Source: Oxytricha trifallax (lineage: Eukaryota > Ciliophora > Spirotrichea > Sporadotrichida > Oxytrichidae). From it: a stretch of 64,000 nt of DNA. Positions 44,139 to 57,288 of the stretch are shown here, in pieces. The stretch lies in assembly GCA_000711775.1 (NCBI GenBank), contig ARYC01000612.1, positions 62,001 through 126,000 of the forward strand, written 5' to 3'. The notes under the pieces were generated by a model, which ran no database searches, was not told the origin of the DNA, and saw only the letters and a program-made list of their open reading frames with translations. Position numbers and translations under genes: made by a program. How positions within the stretch are numbered: the first letter of the stretch is position 1; each line of letters begins with the position of its first letter.

Positions 44139-45479
44139 TATTATAACTAATGAATAATATGGGATTCTACAATTCACTTATTATAATAAATTTTGATAAT
44201 TACTGCTTTCATCATAAAAACTATAATGCCTTGTTTAGTTTCGAGGTCTACCACGCTTTCCTCTAACTTTCTTTGATTAATCATTAGGTTTAAACTATTC
44301 GTCTGAGTTATTATTTTTCAGATTTTATTATTGATAACTTCCTAAAAATTTCTTATTAGAGGGACTTTATGGTTAAAGAGAAGTCCTTATAATTAATTAT
44401 TTTATTTTTTCTCATGATCTAAGGTACAGTTGATAGAGTTTAATCCTGATGTACTGCTTGCTTATGATTTTTGAACTTAATCAAGCTTTCTATATCTCTT
44501 TGACTCTTCGTTGTAGCAATCTTCATCATCACTTGACATATCTTGATCATTCATGTCCTCTTAGATAATTTGCTAAGTGTAGTTGTAAAGATGCTACAGT
44601 TACTTATTAATTATGAATTTATAATCTCTAATGAAATTAACCATTCTTTTATTAGCTTCTAAGCCTTTGGCTTGCACTCTATACTTTCCAATGTTATAAA
44701 TCTAATGTAAGATGGAGTATTATTTGCAGTCAATACCATTGCATTTTATTCGCCTTTTCTTTATGTGATTATGCAATTATACTCCTTCACTCTTTTCATC
44801 AGAACATATGGTAGCTTTCTCTGACTTTCAAAAACAGAGAGAGTCTCCCTTTTTGCTCTTTATATGGCTTTATTATGTAGTTAAAACTTTATAATATTAA
44901 TTTTTGAGATTTAGTCTTCTAAGAGTTCTGAGTGGAAGTTTTGCTTGAATAAGAGCTGCTAAATTTGCTGTTGTCATCAGGGTAACATTTTTTCTAGTTA
45001 CATTATATTTTAGATTTATTATTTTTCTCTGATTTTTCAGAAGATTTTAGGGATATGTTTTATCTTTCTTATCAGGAGAGTCTAAAGTTGATTTAGCATT
45101 ACGAGATAATTAATTATGTAAATAAATTTAAATTAAATTTAAATTCAAATAGTTATATCCCTAATTAATTTATATTTGATACCCGAAATAAAAATAATAT
45201 TTGTTGAACAAATAAATTTTAGTATTTATAATCTAAAGTAGATTTCAACAATAATTTCCTTATGATTTTGATGCTTTTGATTGCACTATGCTCCACATTT
45301 ACTTATGCAAGATGCCAATTTTTTTTCTCTAATATCATAGTTTTCGATGTCTAAGCCAATCTCACCGCAGTAGTACAAACTGAAAAATATGTTCAAATAA
45401 AATTCAATTTCTTTCATAAAATTAGTTTTATATCTCCCGTTTTTAATATTCTTTAAAGTTTGAATAGAAAAGTCTAATA
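44139..45479. other. AT-rich stretch, no gene supported
   Basis: About 1.3 kb, slightly less AT-rich around 44,400-44,900, with no recognised frame or repeat. Confidence 0.45.
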
Positions 45480-45734
45480 TTGCTAAAATAGATAAAAATA
45501 GGAAATTTAAGAAATTCATTTTAATAAATCATTTTAAAGAAATATAAACTGCCATGAATTAGGAGTGTTAGTAATACTAATTTGATTTAAATTTTAAATC
45601 TATTAAATTAATTAAATGTATAGATATAATTAGTGGGCAGGTGGGCAGGCAGGGTCCTAAGCAGCCCACTTTTGTAAATACATATATATTTAAATTAAAT
45701 TACAAAGTTTATTCAAGATGCGCAGGCTGCTGAG

Positions 45735-46290
45735 ACCACTAGACTTCATACGGAGCTGCCTGAGGACACGGTTCTGGTGCTTTCGAGGGCCAAGCTGTGC
45801 TGGTTGTGACGCAACAGATGCAGATCTATGTACCAAATGCCCAACTAACTAGTTTCTCGATGAAGACACCGACATCTGTGGTACCTGCCCAGCTAATCAA
45901 TTTGGAAACACAGATGATGGACTTTGCACCGATTGTGATGGTAAATGTCTCTCTTGCAGTTCTGATGGTACAAACCTTGAAGATGACGAATGTGTCTGCA
46001 ATACCGAAGAAAACTTCATTGTTGTTGACACCAAAGAATGCGTTGATGCCTGTCCCGCTTATTACAAAGACGACGGCGTCTATTGTTACAGTAAGTATCA
46101 TGTTTGTATCTAACCAACTCTATAGATAACGTTCAACCAGAGATCATTAGTTTTGCGCGTGGCTCATGCTATCACAACCGCCCTGCAAACAGACTGTGCA
46201 TTTGAGCTCTTGATCACGGATCCGGGTGGAGACAGTGTACTCTAAGTCATTTGTGAAATCGGCATGGTGGTCTCCGGCATCTTTGTCTCG
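45735..46290 (+). pseudogene. Cys-rich furin/receptor-like gene fragment carried by F2
   Basis: Plus strand, Gln-type TAG in frame. From about 45,760 to 46,090 the frame has dense Cys pairs (CAGCDATDADLCTKCP, CGTCPANQFG, CTDCDGKCLSCSS, CVCNTEENF, CVDACPAYYKDDGVYC). That spacing is seen in furin-like or growth-factor-receptor Cys-rich repeats and in ciliate surface proteins. A 35-bp intron fits at 46,091-46,125 (GTAAGT...TATAG). After it, a frame one base off gives TDCAFELLITDPGGD and a hydrophobic segment (VICEIGMVVSGIFVSLSSL), so the fragment is out of frame by one base. GC near 50%. No start or natural 3' end; boundaries coincide with the element arms, as expected for a captured piece of a host gene. 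Confidence 0.7.
46091..46125 (+). other. 35-bp intron in the captured gene fragment
   Basis: GTAAGTATCATG...CTATAG. An intact intron means the fragment was captured from DNA rather than from a processed mRNA. Confidence 0.6.
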
Positions 46291-46545
46291 CTCAGCAGCC
46301 TGCGCATCTTGAATAAACTTTGTAATTTAATTTAAATATATATGTATTTACAAAAGTGGGCTGCTTAGGACCCTGCCTGCCCACCTGCCCACTAATTATA
46401 TCTATACATTTAATTAATTTAATAGATTTAAAATTTAAATCAAATTAGTATTACTAACACTCCTAATTCATGGCAGTTTATATTTCTTTAAAATGATTTA
46501 TTAAAATGAATTTCTTAAATTTCCTATTTTTATCTATTTTAGCAA

Positions 46546-49149
46546 TAGTTGATGTGCTACTTGGGGAAGGCTTTTGTTGAAAGTGCGATTATGTAAAAAA
46601 TCACCTTATGAAATAAAACTCAACAACTACCTCTTAAAATATTAGTGTTTGAAGTTATTTAGGGTTATTTTGTGAAAATAGTGCAAAAATTCAGAGTAAT
46701 TTAAGACTTACTTGTGAAGTCTGAATATAAGCTTTGATTAAATTGTACAAATAGATTTTAACGCTACAAAAACTCTTTTTTCTCATTAAAAAATAGCTCT
46801 TTAAATATGATTGAAGTGTTGTATTTTTGATCTACATCTTGATTTTTAATTATGATTTGTAATAGAAAATTGAGAAATTAAATAAAAAACATAATATATA
46901 AAAAAGTATTCAAAAACATCAGAAAAAAGAGGTACATCACTAACATAAAATTTAATTAAAAATAGTATATTTATTTTTTAGTGGTCCAACCTTGTAAGCC
47001 TATAGGTGCCATTGGACTTATGCTTTGCAGAGAAATGCAAGGAGGGGATCAAGGAAAGGAAAGATATTTGAAGATGAAGAAGATGATGTTGATCAGGAAT
47101 TTAGATTTTTATAGATATTTCAATTTTTTACTATTATAAATAGTCCTTGAATAATCATTAATTTAATTGTTAATTCACTAAATTCTTATATTATAAATTA
47201 TAAATGATAAAGTGAAAGATTCTAATTTTCATAACTCTCCGTCTCTTTTCTTTTTAAAAGTTTAGGTTCAAAGCCTTCTGGAAAATTAATATTGATATTT
47301 ATAGAGCGTATTTCATACATAAATTGTGTTCTCGAAATATTTACGCTTATTAACAAACTACTTATCATTTAAATCTGGATAGCCTCTAACCACTTAAAGT
47401 TTTTCTCTTTCTAACTTTATTGAAATTATAAGAAAAACATAATCAATTTTTTACCGATAAATTCATCATCCTTGATACCAAGCACTAGTATCAAATCAGC
47501 AAATTGTTCTTTGTTTTTTTATCAATTAAATTGAACCTTTTTCTCATTCTGCTTTCATAAACACTGTCTGGAGGGTATGGCCCGCCATTGACTTTTTATA
47601 TTAATTAGTGAGGTACTGAAATTTTACAGTTTCTATCTTTGCTACTTATGAAAGTCTTTAATCAGTAAATTTCTCTCTGTTTACTGATGAATGTTTTGCG
47701 TAAACTAATTTAGCATCATATAAACATACTTCTAATTAGAATAAGACTTTCAGATATTCAAAGTTAGATAAAAGAAAGAAGTTTATGATAAAATATATAA
47801 ACAACTAACTTCTAATGTATCAATCATGATTTATTAATGGATTGTTGCTTTTGCTGGTAAAACAGGAAAAGAAATATAATAATGTAGAGGAGGATATTTA
47901 AAACTAAAAGATGGTGTTTGTTAAACAATAGCATATGCTACTCATTTTTAAGGTACAATTTCTGAATATTTGTATAAGAATTAGCATTTTGCATTAATTA
48001 TGTGACATTCTAATTATATGCTCTATCTTTTTGAGCACATTTTCTGAATCATTGAAATCCATAAAACCTTAATTAAAGCTTTTATTTCTGATATTTCTCT
48101 GCATCTAGCCCTTAATTTGCAAAGTAATACTTTTGGAATTCATAGTCTGCTTTATTAATAGAGTGTATCTCAGCTATTTTTAATTAGTGATATGATATAG
48201 TATTGCACTGTTTGAAGTATTTAAATTCAAATTAAACTAATTTTGAGTATATTGCCTTGATAAATCTTCTTTTCTTTTTTCTTTTAAAAACTAATGATTT
48301 GCCTGTATTTTAAATGTTCTCCCCACTCAATTAATTTGAATGAAAGTTTCAAGTAATATAAGATTAGGCTTGAATGTGGTTCATGCTTGTTTAGTGATTA
48401 AATTTTATATGTAATATTTCTATAATAGATGAGTCTGAGAATGATGACTTATAAATTTGTTAAAGTTATCAATGAATCCAGTGAACTAATTTAAATTGGT
48501 ATTTTAAATAAAACTTATAATCAGATAAGAATTTCTTAATCAAATGATTCATAATTCTCAAGATTTTAAATATAAATGATTATTAGAGCTGATGTAATTG
48601 TTTTGATTACCTGAAGCAACATTATTACTTTGAACTTCGTTTGAATGTCATTATTTAATAGCAATTGATTCATACTCAAGGCATAATGTTCTCTGATCTG
48701 CAACTTCTATACATAACAATCTTCTCAGCTATTCATAGTAACTACTCGAAAAATAAAACACGCTTTTGTTGCTAGTTAATTAATTTTGATTGATAAATTG
48801 TAGTTTTCTTAAAGAAGTATCTATTTCTTCTAATATTAACTTTTATAATTTGTTTTCTTTAAATTTCTCAACTCATTTTTTTTTATTCTTTTTTTATACT
48901 TATCATTATTTTACTTTTATACCTCATATTATATATCTGATTATTTCTTCATTTATATATAATGATATGCTATGAAGCAAAGAATATATTGAAAATAGTG
49001 TAACGAAGAGTGTTTTATTCGTTGGAATTTAAATTATAACTAAATATGAGAAGTATAAAACAATGAATGGAAATAATTAAAAAAATGAATTAGCATAAAA
49101 ACAAGGTGATGTATAATTAAAGACATTGTAAATAGTCAACGAAGATTGG
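46546..49149. other. AT-rich stretch, no gene
   Basis: About 2.6 kb, no supported gene. A small GC-richer patch at 46,982-47,060 has no recognised content. Confidence 0.5.
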
Positions 49150-49580
49150 ATATTTATATTTTTGGTAACGAATGCAAAGGCAGATCAATGTGAGTTTACT
49201 TAGTTAATGATAGTTAAAAATGAATGCAAGTCTAAAATATATTTACAGTAATAGACTTATGTGCCAGCAATTAATTTTTGGTCGACGTTACTCTCATTTC
49301 ACTTATAAAAGCTTTAATCCATATTGGGAATATGGCAAGGAAACTGATTTCGAGAGTTTTCCTAGGTCTTGCTCAAAGTGACCATGAAATATTTACCAAA
49401 TAAATCATTCACTGCATCAATATCCACAAAGTTTACCGAAATATCTGGCAATTGACCATGATTAAACTAGATACCTTCAATAGTATTTAAGCATGGGAGT
49501 TTGGCTGAATTCCATTTTGCCCTTTGCATTCAGTTCCTCTTCTATTTGTACCAAAGCCAGTTGATTATAAGTGTGAAAAT
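49150..49580 (-). pseudogene. Glutathione S-transferase-like, decayed copy 1
   Basis: Minus-strand similarity to the thioredoxin-fold half of GSTs: KGKMEFSQTPML followed, after a stop, by LVQSWSIARYFGKLCGY. These correspond to the conserved cis-proline segment (QxPxL) and the QS-x-AI-x-RYL motif that binds the gamma-glutamyl group. A short stretch matching copy 2 (SAFAFVTK against AAFTPLTK) lies near 49,190. TGA codons and frame changes break it. It is the same gene family as copy 2, 3.6 kb downstream on the same strand. Could be a pseudogene duplicate or fragments of a germline gene split by IESs. Confidence 0.6.
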
Positions 49581-50208
49581 ACTTAAACATATACAAAAAG
49601 ATCAGCATTAATTTAAACTAAAGATTTCTATTAGAAAAAGGAACGAGTTATCAAACATTTCTCTTTATAAAAATATTTGGGTATAATAATATAGTTAAAA
49701 AAAGAAGAATATGTATCATAATAAATTATTACTTGAAAAGTTGTTAAGGAAAATGCAAAAGAATAGGTAAATGAAAATTACAATAATGGGAATTTATTAA
49801 AGTTTTATTAAATTATAAATTAATCTTTCAATTGGTAAGATAGATAAACCACAAATAACTACGAGAAATCAAATCTCATACCGGAAAAGCAACATCTTAA
49901 TAAATCTGGGCATCTTTCTCAGGTAGAGACTATTTTATATTTTTATAATTTATTAAGACTTGCATTTTCTTGAGTTTCACAGGCGAGTCCAATGCTCATA
50001 AATTCATTGACTAGCCATAGGAGATATTTTTTCAATAATGTCTCAAAAATATTTTATAAATTTAAAGTATTTCAAACTATCAATCAGATCTACTTGATGG
50101 TAATTTTTTCATGATGCAAGAATTCATTCTATTTCCTCAATTTTAAGCTTCAATTAGATATTCTGTTAATTCGTAAATTATTTGCTATTTATTATTTTAA
50201 TTTAGTCT

Positions 50209-50637
50209 AGAGAGAGCTCGGCTGAGGTTACAAAAGTGAGTGCTGAGTATAAAGTAGTAGAGGAACTTTATGTTGATTAATTTGATTGCAATCCTCGAGT
50301 TCACCTCCTAAAAATAAAGATTGTAATGGCTGAAAAGAGGACTAGAAGGAGGAAAGTTCAACTGACCTATCACTTGGTAAGCAAGGCGAGGTAATAGTAC
50401 AGCATGCTGCCGATGAAGCTACTGTGGTGGCTACAGTCCTAGTTTAATGGAGAGATTGAGGCAGGTAAAGAAGTTGCTGCTATAAAATCTGCAGGAGAAT
50501 TTTAGGAAAAGCTTGATGGTTAGCAGCATTAGCTGGGAAGAAATAGTTATTTTTTATTATAATTATATTATTTACATTCTCATTAGTAATATAATCAGCA
50601 ATATTGGTGTTAGAGTAGTTAGCTTTCATTCGGTTGA
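50209..50637 (+). CDS. Unrecognised coding-like region
   Basis: 143-codon frame without TGA. Up to about 50,545 it is GC-richer than its flanks and protein-like (EVTKVSAEYKVVEELY, then MAEKRTRRRKVQLTYHLVSK from an ATG at 50,326), with several Gln-type TAA/TAG. The tail is AT-rich and probably not coding. No family recognised. It lies between the two GST copies. Confidence 0.35.
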
Positions 50638-52784
50638 CAACAGTATTATGATTTCCAATGTAGTTGCTATAGTTGCTATCATTTTGCTGCATCCATAAGT
50701 TTAATGATGATTATTGTTCTTGGAGTTAAACAATTTATATTAATATAAGTATAATATTTACAAATCTTCACACATAATTGAAAAATAAAATTTTACTAAT
50801 AATATTAATATTCATACATATATTATGAAGACCAAGATAAATATAGGGAATTGAGGAGATCAAGTTTATGATATCATTATTCAAATATAACCCCATGATT
50901 TTATTAAGACTAAAAATAAGGATAAATTAGTTAAAATAAACAAACAAAAGTTGAAAAGGTTAATTTATAGAAGTTTTAATATTCTATGTTTCTAATTGAT
51001 AGTAATTTATTGAGATGGGCAAAAATTAATTATAAATAGTTAAGATGGTTTCATTAAAAAAATTTAATGATTCCACTAATTTATTTGAATATAAGCTGGA
51101 ATCAATTTTAATTTCTGATTAGTTTGTAATTTTTGATAAATGTATTATTCTAATTATTTCCATAATAGCTACTTAATTTAATCTGTTTATTCTTATCGCC
51201 TTAAAATAATAATTAATAGAATCATTGGGTTTTATATTTTATCTCGTAAATTGAAAAAAAAGAATAAAATAAATTATAAATATAATTATAAACACAACAT
51301 TGAAGAGAAATTTGATTATTCTTACTAAATTAACGAAGCTTTACATACTATTCAATTACTATTTCTATCATATTTCATGGCAAATTTGTGTAGCCATAAC
51401 TTTAAACTCAAGCCGATTTTTAAAATATACAATTTTCTTGAATTCAACAAATTTAGTTGGCTGAACTCGAAATAACCTAACATATCAAATTTTAAATAAA
51501 TTCTAAAAAATTATTGTGCTTTGTTAATAATAGCACATGCTTTTTTCCTGTAGATTGTGCAAACTACAATCTTGTAAAATGGAATACTTCATAGATGTTT
51601 TTAGGATATTACTTCCTCATTTGTTTTATTAGATTTAACTATGAAAAAAATAAACAACAGAAATTATAGCAATATCATTAAACGGAGGTAACAATCAAAA
51701 AGAATTGGTACATTGATTATTGTTTGTTTCAGATAATCTTATCTAAATCAAAGTTTTTTTTAGCAAATAAATATCAATCACTTTCTCAATTGAAATTGGG
51801 CAAATAAAACAAGTCCTTGTAATAATTTATGAAAACCAGACATTCTAAAAATATTTATGTCCTATGAACAGTATTTTAGACACACTATGGAGTGAACAGA
51901 ATTAATTCAAGAATATAAACATGAATTTAATTGATATCAACGATTTGTTACAATTTAAATAATATACTTACGGTTAAAATTTATGTGTATAATATGTTAG
52001 AATTTTAATTTTAATTTACCAAGGAAAAAGACTTAGATATGAAACTATCAAATTAACTCCATATATATCCTATGGGATTATCAGCACATAAAATTGAAAA
52101 GACATTTTAGATGTTCTTAATATTATAGAAGTCAAAAATGCAGCAGAGTAGCATAGTAACTTCGGTTTAAATATCTATGCGAAGTAAAAGGATTCACATA
52201 TATATAGCAACAGTCATTACAATTAAAATGTGCGGCAAATTAAGAATAGTTTATGAGTATTTCAAAGTATTTTAAATTATTGATAGCATAAAGAAAGTAT
52301 TAAATATTTTTTTGTGTATATATTTCAGATATTTTTTTCTTCAGTGCTAATTTTATATTACATGCCTTTTGTTTATAATTAATAGAAAAAATTGTATCAA
52401 GTAATTTATAAACATTAATTTTAAGTATTTATACGAATTTATTTTTTGGGTCGATATAATATTTTTCATACTAAATAATTATATATTTCTTAAAAAGAAT
52501 TATCAATATGAAATTTAGAGATAAAATTATATTTAACTTATTCTTACTATTAATTTAATTGCTAATTTAGTTTCTTATCAAACCTTTCAAAGAGTTACAT
52601 ATTGTAATAAAAATTAAATAAATTGTTATTATGTCTATTAAAAGGTATTTTAATCGCTATAATATAAAGTTAGTGTTTATTTAAGTGTTCTTATTAAAAG
52701 ATTTGTGAAAAAGAATTATAAAAAAGATATGTATTGTAATAAAATTATAACCAAAAATATATTATTAATGAAACTGTGCCTGCC

Positions 52785-53415
52785 TCAGAAAATCTTTGGA
52801 TAAGATCTTGATGAGAGATAGTCCATGGAATATTCATTGAGACTTTGGAAATAATTAGAGAAAACTAGATAATCTATCTTCTTGGTCAAGGGGGTAAAGG
52901 CAGCGAAATGTGTATTTGATTCATTCAAAATAAATGAAAAATCAGATGAATTAAAATTGATATTCGCAAAAAGAATTTTATAAGCCAACTATTGATTTGT
53001 GGAATATGTTAATTTCATTCTTTTCTAACGTAATCCAGCTGATATCCTAAAAAATAATGCGGATCAAGGGCTTTCTTTCTTAAACTTGATCGAAATGAAA
53101 ATTAAATATTTTGCGAAGAAATCATCAACTGTCTTTATGGATGAATCAACTTGGCATGCCTCAAGCTAGTCTCTGGGTGTAATGTTCTTGAAGTTTTACA
53201 AGATATCTAACGATTGACTATGAATAAACCAGAAACTTTCCATTATGTTTCAAGCATGGGGATTTGGCGATCTTTAATTTGCTTTCTGCCTTAAGTTATA
53301 CTAATTGCATTCCATTAATTCTCTAATTTTCGAATTTAACTTTTGCATGAGAAAGTAGCATTCTAATTGCATAAGCTCTCCAAAAAAGTCAAAGTAATTA
53401 GGCTTGTAAGTCAAA
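52785..53415 (-). pseudogene. Glutathione S-transferase-like, decayed copy 2
   Basis: Runs on the minus strand from about 53,415 to TGA 52,785. The N-terminal part has YFDFFG then RAYAIRMLLSHAKVKFEN, a typical GST start (beta1-alpha1-beta2) split by one base. Next come AKSPCLKHNGKFLVYSQSIVRYLVK (cis-Pro and QS motif; the Tyr near YFDF would be the catalytic residue) and a helical C-terminal half ending SMDYLSSRSYPKIF. In-frame TGA after about 100 residues and at least three frame changes show it is broken, but all parts are in the right order over the normal GST length (~200 residues). Cytosolic GSTs conjugate glutathione to electrophiles. Paralogue of the copy at 49.2-49.6 kb. Confidence 0.7.
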
Positions 53416-56008
53416 TATTAAAACTAAGAAATTCAATATTATATTTGCTAACTTTATTTATATGATATATTTAGTCCATGATTTTTTTTAATAAGAAAAT
53501 ATCTAAATAAAAAATAAGAAAAAATAATAAAAATTCAAGATTTTTAAAAATGAATTAGAATGATATTAGTTATTTAATTTTTTTATATAATTACAAAAAA
53601 GGAAAACTTCTGCTAGAATTTTTAACATTAAATAATTTTTTACAGACTCATTTGTAAGTAATTTTATAAACTTTCAATGATTCACTATAATTATTTTATC
53701 TAATAATTATTTCAATTGATAGACTTATTTGCTCTATCAAATTTATCTTGAGATAAAAATATTAGTTTATTTGGGTTTATAATTATAATTATAATTTATG
53801 GATTTGTCAAATATTGTAGCTAAAGATTTAAATAATATCCTGATTATTCAGTAAAATATTATTTTAAAAATTATTATCTGATTTCTTATAAAGAGCTTTT
53901 TAAAATAAATTTCATTTTAATCTACTTAATATTTTATTTAAATGATATAATAATTCAATAAATAATAAAAATTACAATCTTTAAGGTATTATAATAAAAT
54001 ATATATGCAATTCAACATTAAATATCATAAAACTTATTGTATAATCTCTGTAGATTTGTAATCTTTGAATAAAACTGAATTACTGTTATAATTTTAATAT
54101 TTGTATATTAGAATTGTTCATTAAATATTTTAACAACTATTGAATCACAAAAATAATAAATGATGTGAAATATTTAAAACTATGTTTATAAACATTATTG
54201 CCTACCCTTCTTATTTAATTCTGCATTAAAATAATATTAGTAAAAAATAGTAACAGCCCTTTTGTATGTAGTAATTTACTGGGATGACAAAAATAATAGA
54301 AATAATCGTTAAATTTTAATACACGCCTAAAATTTGTAATAAATTCTATTTTCAAGGTTTTAATAGAAATTTAAGAAATAGTTATTCAGTTAAAATAGAA
54401 ATATTTACCAATATCTAGGAAAAATCAAGAAGTTTCTAATAGTATTATTATATTACAATGTATTTATCAATTTATTAATACCGCACTTAATCCCAAAAAT
54501 ATATTCATCTAAATAAGGGTATTGTATAATATCAAATTATTTATTATTTTTTATTAATTTGCAATTATAACATCTCATTTATTAGAGATATCGTTATATT
54601 TTAATCAATAAAGATTGTATCATTAGTTATAATAATTTTATACGTTATAAATGATTAGTATTTATACATATATATATAGTTTTAATTTATAAAAATTCAA
54701 AAATATTATGAATTATTCTTATAAATTAATACAAATTAAAGTCTATTATAATAACGAAGTGCAGTATAAACATCATAACAAAACCATATTAATTCAAATA
54801 TTTATTCCGCAATCTTTCCACTTAAAATGTTATAATTAGGGTTGGAGTGCTATTATGAATTTTTAAAATCGAAGAAATACAACATTTATATAAGGAATTT
54901 TTTTAATTTTAAATTAACAATTTGAGATTGGTAAAATTACTATTAACCTGTTTATTTTTTAATATTCTAAAAGTATTAATAATAATGAGATTCGAACTCT
55001 TCAGTATTAATATTAAATTCATGAGTACAATCATATTTTTAAAAGCTTACAAAAGCAGTTTTTAGTGTTAACTTTTCTTTTATTCCATTATAATCATTAC
55101 TTTGCCAAATATAGTTGGTATTAATGATAATATAGAAAACTTCTTACATTTTAGGAGAAATCCTTAAAAATTAATAAAAATACTTTAAAAGATATCCTTA
55201 TAATCGCAACCATAATATTTTGAAAAATAGATATTCGTTTAGAAAGAAGCAGAATTCGTCGCGTTGATGAAATGATCACAGAAGATAACAAATTATCTAA
55301 TATATATTGAATGAATTAAGAGCTAAAAGTAAATTATAATTGTGGATGTTAGGAGATGCAAATTTTATAAAAGATTAATTATTTAAATTAATTTTTATCT
55401 TATTAAGTTACTAATAAAGTAAAATCATTGAATTTTGAATAGATTTTTATCATTCACTTTAATAAAACCTCATTATTTTACATTAATTTTATTTTTGAAT
55501 TTTACTATTGAAAAAAGTTTGATTGATTTACCAATTTTGATGAATTTCTCAAATTTTATTAATTTCATCTATTTTTAAGATTGGTGCTAGTTATATTGGT
55601 AGTATTTATAATTTTTTATTAGCATAGTATATCATTTGTTAATTGTACCAATCAATAATAAAGCAATCTTATAATTTATAATAAATTCTAATTTTTTATA
55701 GGGCCTTTTAGATTTCTGCTAATCTACAAATATACTCTATTCATAGCAGAAAAATATCTGAAGATAGAAGAGTTTGATAAAATAGAAACAAAAGGATTGC
55801 TTTTAAACTCCGAGAGATATTCCTAATAAGTTTTTGAGAAACATGACCCAGAGCAGCACTGCAGATATAATAACAGAATTGGTAAGAAAGAACATAAAAA
55901 AGTTAATACATAACTTAGAAGAATTCATGTTATAAATATAGGGAAAAGTCAAGTGTTGATCAGCAAAAGTAACTACAATAATAAAAAAAGATCTTCATCA
56001 CAAAGAAC
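53416..56008. other. AT-rich stretch, no gene
   Basis: About 2.6 kb, no supported feature; composition rises only slightly after 55,700. Confidence 0.5.
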
Positions 56009-56900
56009 ATGATGGATACTAATGGCTATTACAAAAGTAAGGATGCTGGTAAGCTATGGAATGACCCACTTTTGTACTATTCACAAAAAATTGTTAACGC
56101 CACTCACCTGAGAAATTGTAACTTATTCTATTAAGCAGGTATGATTTGGTTACACGAAAGAATAAGAGGACTATAATTCAAAGGCTACTTTTAAAAGTAA
56201 AAATAAATGTTCAGAATAACATTCGTAAAGAATAAGAACTGTGCATTGATGGGAAAAATCAAAATTAAAAGTTAAAAAATCAAAAATATTCATATCAATG
56301 GATACAAAGAAAAGTATTAGGATTGTGAGGATTAATGAGAAATATAATTAATTTACAAAATTTAAATTAAGGAAATAAAAGCAAACCAACAACAATTAAA
56401 AATAATAATAATTAAAATAAAAAATCTAATCAAGATTTAAGATATGTAAGAATCAAAAGATAATCTAAGCAATCATCATCCAAGGAGAAGTACCTACAGC
56501 AATGTTGGGAACAACAGAGAAAAGAGGTACAAGAAGGCGAAATTCTGGGATAGAATGTATAAGTCAGATAATAACACAGAGAGAGAAGTAGAGACTAAGA
56601 GTCTATTTGGATGAGATCAAGCAAACACCAAAAGGTTCCGCTAAACAAACGAATGGTGTTTAAGAGCAGATTGAAGATTGGACAAACAAACCAAAGCAAG
56701 AAAATCAATGAGTCCCAGGTTCAAAGGACATAGTTCAGCACTCAAGAGGATAGATCTGCCTGCATTTAGGGAGACCAAATGTAATTCAAACGATTTCTAG
56801 ATTAATCAGAAGTCTATTACCAAGTATTTGACAAGATGATAACCGCCAAACAGGGGTGGACGCCATAGATTCATGATAAATAATTTGGAAAATAGATGAT
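56009..56900 (+). pseudogene. Unrecognised basic coding region, broken
   Basis: First block: ATG 56,009 to TGA 56,338, 109 residues, with Gln-type stops (MMDTNGYYKSKDAGKLWNDP, later MIWLHERIRGLQFKGYFQ). Second block: about 56,456 to TGA 56,614, Asn/Arg/Lys-rich (REKRYKKAKFWDRMYKS), with similar composition on to ~56,900 in changing frames. No family recognised. Could be the 5' part of the same decayed gene as the next feature or a separate fragment. Confidence 0.35.
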
Positions 56901-57288
56901 TATGAGAATTTGAACAATAATAAAAGAAAAACAATAAGCTAATATAAAAAGTGTAAATCTTAAAAACAATTCATTGTCTTTGCATGTTCCTTTTAGAATA
57001 TTACTTTTTGCAAATTTCAATACTCCTTCATCATTTTTTTAGCAGCACTTCGAAGTCTTTGTCTGTTCCCACAACTCCTCTTACCAGGTATAAAACCAGT
57101 AAAATAAAAAACTTAAATGTGTTTATTGTAACTTACATTTTAAGTGAGTGACCCGGCATCTTCTGCTCAGTCATATTTCAATTTTCTATATTTTCTAATT
57201 GATTTAACTTAAATTTATTGAAAAATTATTATAAATTGTAATTGCTAGGATTGTAACGATGGCATGCTTTCCGAGCTCCGGAAGCAAG

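Larger units (their letters stand above)
45480..46545. mobile_element. F2: 1,066-bp inverted-repeat element with gene fragment
   Basis: Arms of 257 bp each (outer bases 45,478 and 46,547, counting the flanking TA) are almost identical reverse complements. TA target duplication at 45,478-45,479 and 46,546-46,547. Outer ends TTGCTAAAATAGATAAAA match F1 and F3. An AAACTGCCATGAATTAGG block follows, then a GC-rich inner arm GTGGGCAGGTGGGCAGGCAG, comparable in place to GGTCAGGTGGTC in F1. The arms reach into the payload (ATGCGCAGGCTGCTGAG). The payload, 45,735-46,290, is a Cys-rich protein gene fragment with an intron. Very high arm identity indicates a recent event. No transposase; it would need one in trans. 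Confidence 0.9.

Noticed and set aside
45826-46101. Minus-strand 91-codon frame in F2
   Set aside because: Antisense shadow of the Cys-rich frame, which has the clear Cys pattern and intron on the plus strand.
50480-50700. Overlapping Asn-rich minus and hydrophobic plus frames near 50.5-50.7 kb
   Set aside because: Low-complexity AT-rich DNA read on both strands; no independent support.
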